A DNA stretch of 9,593 nt, taken from contig JAJYKO010000076.1 in assembly GCA_021788565.1 (NCBI GenBank), positions 2,444 through 12,036 of the forward strand, in the 5' to 3' direction. Positions 1 through 6,887 of this stretch are shown here, piece after piece. The DNA is from Chloroflexota bacterium. GTDB taxonomy: Bacteria > Chloroflexota > UBA6077. The notes under the pieces were generated by a model, which saw nothing but the letters and a program-made list of their open reading frames with translations, was not told the origin of the DNA and searched no databases. The position numbers and the translations under genes were made by a program. The number at the start of each line of letters is the position of its first letter. Position 1 is the first letter of the stretch.

Positions 1-440
1 TCATAGGCGCGCTCTTCTTGATCCATACCACTGCTTTTCTTAACTACCGGATGGCGTCGGCGCCCAGCGAACTGGTTGTCGGCCAGGAGATCAGCCAATA
101 CCTCCGAGCGGGTGCCACCGAGGCTGCTTACTACTCGCAGTACTACGACCAGACGATAACGGTAGATCCACAGCTGCGAGTTCCTCTAAAATGGTATCTC
201 CGGAAGGCCCCGAGCGTGGACTATTCGACGGCGAACACGCAGGGGATTAGCATTCAGCTGTACCAGTCCGGCCAGGCTGTGCCGCCGTCCACGTCGCGCC
301 AACCGGGGCTGTACACGCCCGCGCTCAAGGGCGGCAGGCTCTCGTGGCCGGGGATCTGGTCGTGGATGGTAGCGCGCCACGGGCTGGTCAACCTGAATCA
401 GCGGGACATTCTGTTGCGCGCGCCCTTTGAGGACTGGTAG
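1..440 (+). CDS. C-terminal part of a GT-C/Agl23-like membrane protein (5' end outside window)
   Basis: The frame is open from the left edge (first full codon at 3) to TAG at 438-440, so the true start lies upstream; the TTG at 18 is an internal Leu codon. About 145 residues are visible: the end of a hydrophobic segment (IGALFLIHTTAFL), then a soluble tail. The tail resembles the same region of the next gene. A 24-residue ungapped block beginning HTTAFLNY (nt 24-95) matches residues 460-483 of that protein at 6 positions (H, T, Y, P, V, S). Both proteins then carry WYLR (nt 192-203 here), and both end the domain with an R-[ED]-acidic/hydrophobic-R pattern (QRDILLR here, SREFDFFVR there). I infer a paralogous membrane glycosyltransferase-like protein whose tail faces outward. 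Unlike its neighbour it stops here without a propeller. The catalytic N-terminus is not visible, so the family call is moderate. Confidence 0.6.
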   Translation, partial: IGALFLIHTTAFLNYRMASAPSELVVGQEISQYLRAGATEAAYYSQYYDQTITVDPQLRVPLKWYLRKAPSVDYSTANTQGISIQLYQSGQAVPPSTSRQPGLYTPALKGGRLSWPGIWSWMVARHGLVNLNQRDILLRAPFEDW

Positions 441-473
441 ACCACGCGGGGATGACGGGATTAGCGAACAACC

Positions 474-481
474 GAAGGAGG
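474..481 (+). promoter_or_regulatory. Strong ribosome binding site setting a TTG start at 490
   Basis: GAAGGAGG lies 8 nt before the TTG at 490-492. The same frame is open further upstream to a TTG at 427, but that start would overlap the preceding gene by 14 nt, has no Shine-Dalgarno sequence and would add a polar 21-residue leader. The 490 start is therefore preferred. Confidence 0.75.
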
Positions 482-489
482 CAGGAGTT

Positions 490-3369
490 TTGGCCCTGGC
501 GGATAGTGCAGAGCGACGGAGTGGAGAGAGTTTACTAAGCCGGCCTATCTTCGCCGAGTTGACCATCAACTGGGAGTTGGCCGCGTACGCTGGCCTGGCC
601 ATCATAGCCATCGCAACTCGCTTCTGGGATCTGGGCTCGAGGGCCATCCACCACGACGAGAGCCTTCACGCGCTTTACTCGTGGTACCTCTACACGGGAC
701 GCGGCTACGTTCACGACCCGATGATGCACGGTCCTTTCCAGTTCATCGGCAATGCCTTCTTCTTCTTGATGTTCGGGGCGAGCAACTACACGGCGCGAAT
801 GATGGCCGCCACCTTCGGCGTGTGGATCGTGATCTCGCCCTACTTCTTCCGAAAGGAATTGGGGCGGACGGCCGCGCTGCTGGCGTCCGTGATGTTCGCT
901 TTCTCGCCTTCCTTCCTCTACTTTTCGCGGTTCACGCGCGAAGACATCTACATGGCGGGCTGGGAGATGCTGCTGGTTATCGGCATCTTCGGCTTCCTGC
1001 GCGGACGAAAACGGGGATGGTTGTACGCGGCCGCGATTGGTCTGGCATTCATGTACGCGACGAAGGAGTCGGTGTACATAACGGGCTTCATTTTCGCGGT
1101 GATCTTCGGACTCGAGATGTTGCTAGCGAAAGGCGACCGCCGGCCTTCCATCATTTGGTCGGCAGTCCGCGACATCTCGGTCAGGGATTGGGCAATCTGC
1201 ATAGGGCTGTTCCTGGGCATCAACGTCATACTGTACACGACCTTCTTCACGAATCCGCGAGGGCTCATCACCGGAAGCATCGGTGCCCTGCAGTACTGGA
1301 TGGCGCAGCAGGGTGTGGCGCGCGGTGGGCAACCGTGGTTCTACTACTTCATGCTGCTGCCTTTGTACGAGTTCCTGCCCCTGCTGGCCACTCTTGGAGG
1401 CCTGGTATTCGTGCTGGTTCGGCGCAGGGTAAACTCGCAGAGCTTCTTCACCTGGTTCATGATCCTCTGGTTCCTGGGCGCCTTCCTCATCTACACCTAT
1501 GCCGGGGAGAAGATGCCCTGGATCACCGTGCACATAGCGCAGCCGCTGATCTTCCTTGGTGCCATGTCCATCGCGGGGCTACTGAAGCGGGTCGACCGCA
1601 ACATGTTTACGAACGGGCCTGGCGTCCTGACGCTCGCCCTCACCGGCGTGCTTGCCGCCACCGTCCTGGGGGGATTGGTCGCCGCCCAGCCCGTGGCCGG
1701 CACACAGCTGGGGATTCAGGCAGCGCTGCTCCAGCGGTTGGCGATGTGGTTACTGGTGATCGTGGTTCTGGTGGTGATGTTCGTGCTGGGGAAGCGGTAC
1801 GGAAGTCGTGGGGTGCTGGCGCCCGCGGGCTTGGGGGTGCTGGTTGCACTCTTCGTCCTGTCCGTGCACACCGCGTGGGGCGTCACCTACGCCCGAGGTG
1901 ACATCCCTCGGGACATGCTGGTGTACGTGCAAACGTCGCCGGACGTGCCGATGGTGGTGAACGAGATCAACCGAATAGCGGCCGAGACGGGCCAGGGGAC
2001 AGACATGCCGATCCTCCTGGATGGGGGGTACACGGATAGCTCCGGCGTCGTGCACGAGAGCATCGCATGGCCGTTTGAATGGTACCTTCGCGACTATAAG
2101 AACCGCAGCTACTACTCGCGCACCTTCGCCACGCCAACGAACGTGCCGGTGATCCTGGCGATGACACCTAACGAGGACCCGATACGCTCCGCGTTGACCA
2201 ACTACGTCGCCATCAGGGGCAGACTGAACTGGTGGTACCCGGAGGACTACAAGACCCTGACGTGGAGTAGCGCGATACAGGGGCTAATGGATCCCAGCGT
2301 CCGGACCAAGCTGTGGCGGTATTTCCTGTACAAGGAGACGCTGAATCCGCTGGGCTCACGGGAATTCGATTTCTTTGTGCGGTCCGATCTCGCTCGGGGG
2401 ATCGGCCTGCAGCCCGGTTCGGCGCTGGCGTCTCCCGCCGCGGCTCCTGCACCGGTCAGCGTGGCACCGGCCAGCAGCGCGGTTGCACAGCCGGCCGCGG
2501 GTGGCATAACCGTCCTGGGCAAGACCGCAGCGGGTACGAGTGTTCTTGCGCAGCCGAGGGGAGTGGCTGTGGCGCCCGACGGGACGACCTACGTCGTCGA
2601 CGCCGCTACTGCTCAGGTGACGGCGTTCCGGCCGGACGGCACCGTGGCCTACCAGTGGGGCAGCCAGGGGACCGGCGACGGTCAATTCAACCAGCCGTGG
2701 GGTATCGCCGTGGCACCCAATGGGGACGTCTACGTGGCGGATACCTGGAACCACCGAATTCAGTGGTTCGATCCCACAGGCAAGTTCCTCGGCAAGTGGG
2801 GGAGCCTCGCCGATACGAAGGGCCAGCTGGGCGTGGACCAGGGGAATTTCTGGGGGCCTCGCGGCCTCGCGATCACGCCGGATGGCCATGTCCTCGTGAC
2901 TGACACTGGAAACAAACGGGTGCAGGTGTTCGATCTGCAGGGCAAGTTCATCACGATGTTTGGCGGGGATGGCGCGGGCCCTGGACAGATGAAGGAACCG
3001 GTCGGGATTGCCGTGGACTCTGCCGGCAACATCTACGTTGCCGATACCTGGAACCACCGGATCCAGAAGTTCGATCCGCAATATAAACCGGTGGCGCAAT
3101 TCCCCGTGACCGGCTGGGACAGCCAGTCGGTGGTGAACAAGCCGTATCTCGCGGTCGACGCGAACGGCGACATCTACTATACGGTGCCGGAGAGCAATCG
3201 GTTCGTCGTGTTGAACGCGGCTGGCCAGCAACAGGGCGCCAAGGGAATGCCCGGCGCGGATCCTGCTTCTTTCAACCAGCCGACAGGGATCGCCGTTTCC
3301 AGCCAGGGGGCGATTTTCGTGACCGATCCAGGCAATTCCCGAGTCGTGAAGTACCAATCCTGGAGGTAA
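490..3369 (+). CDS. Agl23-like GT-C membrane glycosyltransferase fused to a C-terminal six-bladed NHL propeller
   Basis: 959 residues from a TTG start with a strong SD. Residues ~28-460 hold about 12-13 hydrophobic segments. The first outward loop carries HHDE (54-57), followed by HGP (80-82) and a second acidic motif, RED (150-152). The DE and HGP pair are hallmarks of the TIGR03663 (Agl23, flippase-activity-associated) family, which is distantly related to PMT-type GT-C enzymes that use polyprenyl-phosphate sugars. Residues ~460-635 form a soluble extracytoplasmic domain (WYLR at 531-534). An Ala/Pro/Ser-rich linker covers ~640-675. Six NHL blades begin near residues 688, 735, 789, 836, 884 and 930, with [QEKG]P-x-G-[IVL]-A openings and DTxNxR cores. 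The propeller ends at the C-terminus, so a strand before blade 1 may close the ring. By topology the propeller should lie outside the membrane, perhaps binding glycan or protein; this is inference. No acceptor or donor can be read from the sequence. The next gene starts 1 nt after the stop, indicating an operon. Confidence 0.85.
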   Translation: MALADSAERRSGESLLSRPIFAELTINWELAAYAGLAIIAIATRFWDLGSRAIHHDESLHALYSWYLYTGRGYVHDPMMHGPFQFIGNAFFFLMFGASNYTARMMAATFGVWIVISPYFFRKELGRTAALLASVMFAFSPSFLYFSRFTREDIYMAGWEMLLVIGIFGFLRGRKRGWLYAAAIGLAFMYATKESVYITGFIFAVIFGLEMLLAKGDRRPSIIWSAVRDISVRDWAICIGLFLGINVILYTTFFTNPRGLITGSIGALQYWMAQQGVARGGQPWFYYFMLLPLYEFLPLLATLGGLVFVLVRRRVNSQSFFTWFMILWFLGAFLIYTYAGEKMPWITVHIAQPLIFLGAMSIAGLLKRVDRNMFTNGPGVLTLALTGVLAATVLGGLVAAQPVAGTQLGIQAALLQRLAMWLLVIVVLVVMFVLGKRYGSRGVLAPAGLGVLVALFVLSVHTAWGVTYARGDIPRDMLVYVQTSPDVPMVVNEINRIAAETGQGTDMPILLDGGYTDSSGVVHESIAWPFEWYLRDYKNRSYYSRTFATPTNVPVILAMTPNEDPIRSALTNYVAIRGRLNWWYPEDYKTLTWSSAIQGLMDPSVRTKLWRYFLYKETLNPLGSREFDFFVRSDLARGIGLQPGSALASPAAAPAPVSVAPASSAVAQPAAGGITVLGKTAAGTSVLAQPRGVAVAPDGTTYVVDAATAQVTAFRPDGTVAYQWGSQGTGDGQFNQPWGIAVAPNGDVYVADTWNHRIQWFDPTGKFLGKWGSLADTKGQLGVDQGNFWGPRGLAITPDGHVLVTDTGNKRVQVFDLQGKFITMFGGDGAGPGQMKEPVGIAVDSAGNIYVADTWNHRIQKFDPQYKPVAQFPVTGWDSQSVVNKPYLAVDANGDIYYTVPESNRFVVLNAAGQQQGAKGMPGADPASFNQPTGIAVSSQGAIFVTDPGNSRVVKYQSWR
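2551..3366 (+). repeat. Six NHL propeller repeats encoded within the Agl23-like gene
   Basis: Blades start near nt 2551, 2692, 2854, 2995, 3139 and 3277, a spacing of about 46-54 codons. Blades 2 and 4 are nearly identical in their core (YVADTWNHRIQ then FDP). They share an exact 17-nt DNA match, gatacctggaaccaccg, at 2740-2756 and 3043-3059. Blade 5 is the most divergent: it lacks the DTxN core and has VPESNR instead. Blade 6 is short and ends the protein. Confidence 0.85.
3362..3367 (+). promoter_or_regulatory. Ribosome binding site GGAGGT overlapping the upstream stop codon
   Basis: GGAGGT is formed by the last codons and the first base of the TAA stop of the preceding gene, 4-5 nt before the TTG at 3371. 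The spacing is short. However, the position and the 1-nt intergenic gap fit translational coupling, and no better start exists before the first hydrophobic segment. Confidence 0.6.
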
Positions 3370-3370
3370 A

Positions 3371-4402
3371 TTGGCCCGAAGGGGACGTATATTCGGGTTT
3401 CTGCTCACCGGAGTATTCCTGTGGATAGTCGCTCGGAACGTAAATGGATCTGAGCTGGTAGCGGCTTTTCTGGGTGCGGATTATCGACTCGTGGCCCCGG
3501 CTGCCGCCGCAACCCTGATCGGATACCTTCTAAGAACCTTCCGGTGGCAGCGCATCATCCGCCCTGTGGCGCCCCTGCCGTTTGGCGGAGCGTTCTCCGT
3601 GCTGATGATGGGCTTCACCGCAAACAACCTGCTTCCCGCTCGCCTGGGAGAGGTGGTGCGTGCCTATCTTCTGCGCCGGAAGACCGGCGCGCGCAAGACC
3701 TACGGGGTCGCGACCATCATCCTGGAGAGAATCTGCGACGGGCTCACGCTGATCCTGTTCCTCGCCTTTGTCTCGTTGCTAATCAGGCTACCTGATTGGG
3801 GACGGGAGGTTCAGATGTTCTCGACGCTGCTCTTCCTTGCGGCCGCCGTCGTGATCGCCGTTCTCCTCGCCAAGGAATCGCTGGTTGGGCGTGTAGCGGA
3901 TCTTGTGCTCGGTCGGGCGCCTGCCCGAGTAGCGGGACCCCTGCTGCGCGCGGTCGGCGTATTCATCTCGGGCCTTCACGCGCTCAAGAGCCGTCGTTCT
4001 CTGGCACTGGTCGTCGCGCTGTCCGTGGCCGTGTGGCTGCTGGAGGCTTCCTCCTATCTGTTGATGGTGAGCGCCTTTAATGTGTCGATGCCGCCGTTGC
4101 AGCTGATGCTGGCCTCGGTGTTTCTGCTGGTAGTGGTCAATCTGGGAATCATGCTCCCGTCGGCTCCCGGATACGTGGGAACCTTCCAGTTCTTTGCCGT
4201 GATGGCGCTGGGTGCGTTCGGCGTTCCGAAGGAGACTGCTCTGGCGGTTGCTATTTCTTCTCACTTGATGCAGTATCTGATGGTAACGGCAATCGGCATC
4301 GTGTTCTTCCTGCGTGAGAACGTGGGACTGTGGAATGTCGAGCGCCAGGCCGCAGCGGACCCTGACGACGACGAATCCAGAATCGCGATTGGAGTTCAAT
4401 GA
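3371..4402 (+). CDS. Flippase-like membrane protein, LPG synthase TM-domain family (first of tandem pair)
   Basis: 343 residues from a TTG start, entirely membrane-embedded with about 8 hydrophobic segments and a short acidic cytoplasmic-type tail (DPDDDES). It carries the conserved motifs of the LPG_synthase_TM / 'flippase-like domain' family (PF03706, TIGR00374): GFTANNLLPARLGEVVRA from residue 81 (E94, R97), LERICDG around 118-124 (E119, R120, D123) and PSAPGYVGTF at 263-272. The family includes the membrane part of MprF and archaeal Agl-type proteins, and is proposed to flip or handle lipid-linked substrates. The soluble lysyl-transferase domain of full MprF is absent, so lysyl-phosphatidylglycerol synthesis is not expected. 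Placement directly after a GT-C protein and before ugd suggests a role with polyprenyl-linked sugars, but the substrate is unknown. Its stop overlaps the next start. Confidence 0.87.
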   Translation: MARRGRIFGFLLTGVFLWIVARNVNGSELVAAFLGADYRLVAPAAAATLIGYLLRTFRWQRIIRPVAPLPFGGAFSVLMMGFTANNLLPARLGEVVRAYLLRRKTGARKTYGVATIILERICDGLTLILFLAFVSLLIRLPDWGREVQMFSTLLFLAAAVVIAVLLAKESLVGRVADLVLGRAPARVAGPLLRAVGVFISGLHALKSRRSLALVVALSVAVWLLEASSYLLMVSAFNVSMPPLQLMLASVFLLVVVNLGIMLPSAPGYVGTFQFFAVMALGAFGVPKETALAVAISSHLMQYLMVTAIGIVFFLRENVGLWNVERQAAADPDDDESRIAIGVQ

Positions 4403-5457
4403 GGAAACACTACTGGATCGGGATCGTCATCAGCGTTGCGCTAGTTTACCTAGTGATCCGCTCGGTGAACCCTGAATCCGTTTTTGCCGCGTTCAAGGAC
4501 GCCAACCTTCTCTTCTTGATACCTGCCCTGCTCCTGTACTTCACGGGTGTGTTCGTACGGGCAGTGCGGTGGCACGTGTTGCTAAGGCCTGTACAGACTA
4601 TCAGCGTGCGACGGTTGTTTCAGGTGCTGACAGTGGGGTTCATGGCGAACGATATCCTGCCGCTGCGGGCGGGCGAAGCAGTGCGGGCCTACGTGCTCTG
4701 GAACAAGGAGCGCGTATCGCCGGGTGCGACCGTCGCAACCATTCTGGTGGAGCGCATCTTCGATGGGTTGACGCTCACGGGATTTCTGGTGGTCGGAGGG
4801 CTGCTGGTCCCTCTGAATGACTCCCTGCTCCTGCTTACGAGGGCCGCTGCTGTCATCTTCGTGGTCGGCGTGCTAGGGGCCGTCGCTCTCGCGATCGTTC
4901 CTCAATTCACCCTGCGTGTCACCGCAACTTTTCTCAGGCCGTTTCCAGCGCGCTTACGCGACCTCGCGTTGCGCGTGATCGCCAGCTTCGAGAATGGCCT
5001 GCACATCCTGAGGTCGGCCCGGGAGACGGGCCTGGTGCTGGTGCTGTCCGTGGCGGCGTGGTCGCTGGAGGCATCCGTGTTCTACATGCTGATGTTCAGT
5101 TTCCCAATGGAGGCTCGGTACGTCGCTGCCGTCCTGGGAGCAGCGGTTGCCAATCTGGCCAGCATGATTCCGTCGTCCCCGGGCTACGTCGGTACCTTCG
5201 ACGTCGGGCTGCTTAACGTACTTAGCGGGACCTTCGGGGTGGAGACCTCTCTGGCCACTGCCTACACTCTGCTGGTTCACGTGGTTCTCGTCGTTCCCAT
5301 CACCGCCCTCGGTATCGTCTTCCTGTGGCGCGAAGGGCTCTCGTTGAAGCGGATCACCTCCAGGGAGTCATACACGGAAAGACAGGTGACCCCGATAACC
5401 CCGATGGCCCATGTCGAGGACGAAGCGGAGGCCGTGGCGCGCCGCTCAATGTATTGA
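4399..5457 (+). CDS. Flippase-like membrane protein, LPG synthase TM-domain family (second of tandem pair)
   Basis: 352 residues. The ATG shares four bases with the upstream stop (ATGA at 4399-4402), and GGAG at 4391-4394 lies inside the preceding gene, so translation is probably coupled. It has the same family motifs as its neighbour at nearly the same residues: GFMANDILPLRAGEAVRA from 80 (E93, R96), VERIFDG around 117-123 (E118, R119, D122) and PSSPGYVGTF at 258-267. The two genes are thus clear tandem paralogues. They have diverged widely outside the motifs, so the duplication is not recent. About 8 hydrophobic segments are followed by a ~40-residue polar tail with no recognised domain. 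The pair may act as a heteromer or serve two substrates; nothing in the sequence decides this. No soluble aminoacyl-transferase domain is present. Confidence 0.87.
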   Translation: MRKHYWIGIVISVALVYLVIRSVNPESVFAAFKDANLLFLIPALLLYFTGVFVRAVRWHVLLRPVQTISVRRLFQVLTVGFMANDILPLRAGEAVRAYVLWNKERVSPGATVATILVERIFDGLTLTGFLVVGGLLVPLNDSLLLLTRAAAVIFVVGVLGAVALAIVPQFTLRVTATFLRPFPARLRDLALRVIASFENGLHILRSARETGLVLVLSVAAWSLEASVFYMLMFSFPMEARYVAAVLGAAVANLASMIPSSPGYVGTFDVGLLNVLSGTFGVETSLATAYTLLVHVVLVVPITALGIVFLWREGLSLKRITSRESYTERQVTPITPMAHVEDEAEAVARRSMY

Positions 5458-5506
5458 CGGGTAGGGACAACCTGGGCTCTCGGCTCGTGAAGTAGTCGGT
5501 TTGTAC

Positions 5507-5511
5507 GGAGG
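5507..5511 (+). promoter_or_regulatory. Ribosome binding site deciding the ugd start at 5521
   Basis: GGAGG lies 9 nt before ATG 5521 but only 3 nt before the in-frame GTG at 5515. The ATG is therefore the start, and it gives the usual short N-terminus directly before the Rossmann strand ([14 protein letters not shown]). Confidence 0.8.
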
Positions 5512-5520
5512 ATCGTGTTA

Positions 5521-6882
5521 ATGGCTAGAATCAGCGTGGTCGGCACGGGGTACGTCGGCCTTGTCACGGGCGTCTGCTTCGCAGACCTGGGGAATACCGT
5601 TACGTGCATCGATATCGATGCGGCCAAAGTGGAGAACCTCAAGAAGGGTATCCTGCCGATCTTCGAGCCCGGGTTGGAGGAGATGGTCGAGCGCAACCGG
5701 AAGGCGGGTCGCATTCGCTTCACCTCCAGCTACGAGGAGGGGGTGCCCGGCGCGGACTTCGTGTTCATCGCCGTCAATACCCCCTCGGGCGCCGAGGGCG
5801 AGGCCGACCTGAAGTACACCAGGGCGGCGGCCCAGAGCATCGCTAAGCACATCAACCAGCACACAGTGATCATCAATAAGAGCACCGTCCCCATCGGCAC
5901 TGGAGACTGGGTTGCGAACATCGTTTCCAAGTTTATAGGCCCGAACGGTAGTTTTTCCGTCGTCTCCAATCCCGAGTTTCTGCGCGAAGGGTCGGCGATC
6001 AGCGACTTCATGCATCCGGATAGGGTGGTGCTGGGATCCACCGATCGGGAGACCGCCAGGCGTGTCGGCGAGCTCTACCGTCAGTTGGGTGCACCGGTGC
6101 TGATAACCGACCTCAGGACGGCGGAGATGATCAAGTACGCGTCCAACGCTTTCCTGGCCACCAAGATATCCTTCATCAACGAAATCGCCTCCGTCTGTGA
6201 GAAACTGGGGGCAGACGTGAAGGTGGTGGCTCAGGGGATGGGGCTGGACAAGCGGGTCGGTGCCGCCTTCCTCGACGCCGGGCTCGGCTTCGGGGGGTCG
6301 TGCTTCCCGAAGGACGTGCGAGCGCTCGCGCACATGGCGTCCATCAACGGCTGCCACCCGCAGCTGTTGAGGACAGTGCTGGAGATCAATCGCGATGCCC
6401 GACGCGCGGTGATCCAGAAGGCGAGAGACGCGATGGGCGGGCTGACCGATCGAGTGGTGGGCGTACTGGGGCTGGCTTTCAAGCCCAACACCGACGACCT
6501 GCGTGAGGCCCCAGCGCTGGAGATCATCCACCTGCTGCAATCGGAGGGCGCGATCGTGAGGGCGTTCGACCCCGTGGCGGGCGAGGGAGCACAGCGGTTC
6601 AGTCCCGAGCTGACGCTCTGCCGGGATCCCTACGAGGTCGCCGACGGAGCGGACTGCTTGATCCTGGTAACCGAATGGAACGAGTTCAAGCACCTGGACA
6701 TGCAGCGGATCAAGGAGTTGATGGCCGGCAACGCTCTGATAGACGGCCGGAACATCTGGGATCCCGCCGAAATGATCGGTCTGGGGTTCAACTACATGGG
6801 TGTCGGTCGATCTGCCGGCAACGGTCACGGCGGCTCCGTGAGCCCGACGGGCGTGAGGATGGCCGACACAGAGCAAGTGTAG
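5521..6882 (+). CDS. ugd: UDP-glucose 6-dehydrogenase
   Basis: 453 residues. This cytoplasmic enzyme oxidises UDP-glucose to UDP-glucuronate with two NAD+, giving the precursor for uronic-acid-containing glycans. The N-terminal Rossmann domain has GTGYVG at 8-13 and the acidic ribose-binding D31 in CIDID. Further family motifs are STVPIGTGD from 121, NPEFLREG at 150-157 (E156), K215 in the [14 protein letters not shown] segment, and the catalytic cysteine C261 in GGSCFPKD, with K264 and D265 beside it. The C-terminal UDP-binding half begins with the [10 protein letters not shown] motif. All expected catalytic residues are present, so it should be active. The conserved fold ends near YMGVGR (residue 430); a 23-residue Gly/Ser-rich tail follows and is not typical of the family core. 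It sits 63 nt after the flippase-like pair and 5 nt before mutS. Related GDP-mannose or UDP-ManNAc dehydrogenases are less likely given the motif set. Confidence 0.94.
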   Translation: MARISVVGTGYVGLVTGVCFADLGNTVTCIDIDAAKVENLKKGILPIFEPGLEEMVERNRKAGRIRFTSSYEEGVPGADFVFIAVNTPSGAEGEADLKYTRAAAQSIAKHINQHTVIINKSTVPIGTGDWVANIVSKFIGPNGSFSVVSNPEFLREGSAISDFMHPDRVVLGSTDRETARRVGELYRQLGAPVLITDLRTAEMIKYASNAFLATKISFINEIASVCEKLGADVKVVAQGMGLDKRVGAAFLDAGLGFGGSCFPKDVRALAHMASINGCHPQLLRTVLEINRDARRAVIQKARDAMGGLTDRVVGVLGLAFKPNTDDLREAPALEIIHLLQSEGAIVRAFDPVAGEGAQRFSPELTLCRDPYEVADGADCLILVTEWNEFKHLDMQRIKELMAGNALIDGRNIWDPAEMIGLGFNYMGVGRSAGNGHGGSVSPTGVRMADTEQV

Positions 6883-6887
6883 CCTGA

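Noticed and set aside
427..489. Upstream TTG at 427 as the start of the Agl23-like gene
   Set aside because: There is no SD sequence, it overlaps the previous gene, and it adds a polar leader. The TTG at 490 has GAAGGAGG at ideal spacing.
2356..3408. A 350-codon minus-strand open frame opposite the propeller and the next gene's start
   Set aside because: It is a by-product of repeated GC-rich NHL codons. The predicted protein is His/Arg-rich with periodicity copied from the propeller repeats, and it crosses a gene boundary.
3371..5457. MprF-type lysylphosphatidylglycerol synthases
   Set aside because: Both proteins have only the membrane domain. The soluble C-terminal aminoacyl-transferase domain needed for lysyl transfer is absent, so only the flippase-like family call is kept.
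5454..5520. Possible promoter for ugd (TTGACG at 5454-5459)
   Set aside because: The hexamer resembles a -35 box, but no TATAAT-like hexamer lies 16-18 nt downstream (ctctcg at 5477-5482), so it is probably chance. No hairpin plus T-run terminator was found in the same gap.
5518..6876. A 452-codon open frame on the minus strand opposite ugd
   Set aside because: It mirrors the ugd codons in a GC-rich gene. The translation is rich in His, Arg and Gly with no recognisable fold, and ugd on the plus strand has every catalytic motif.
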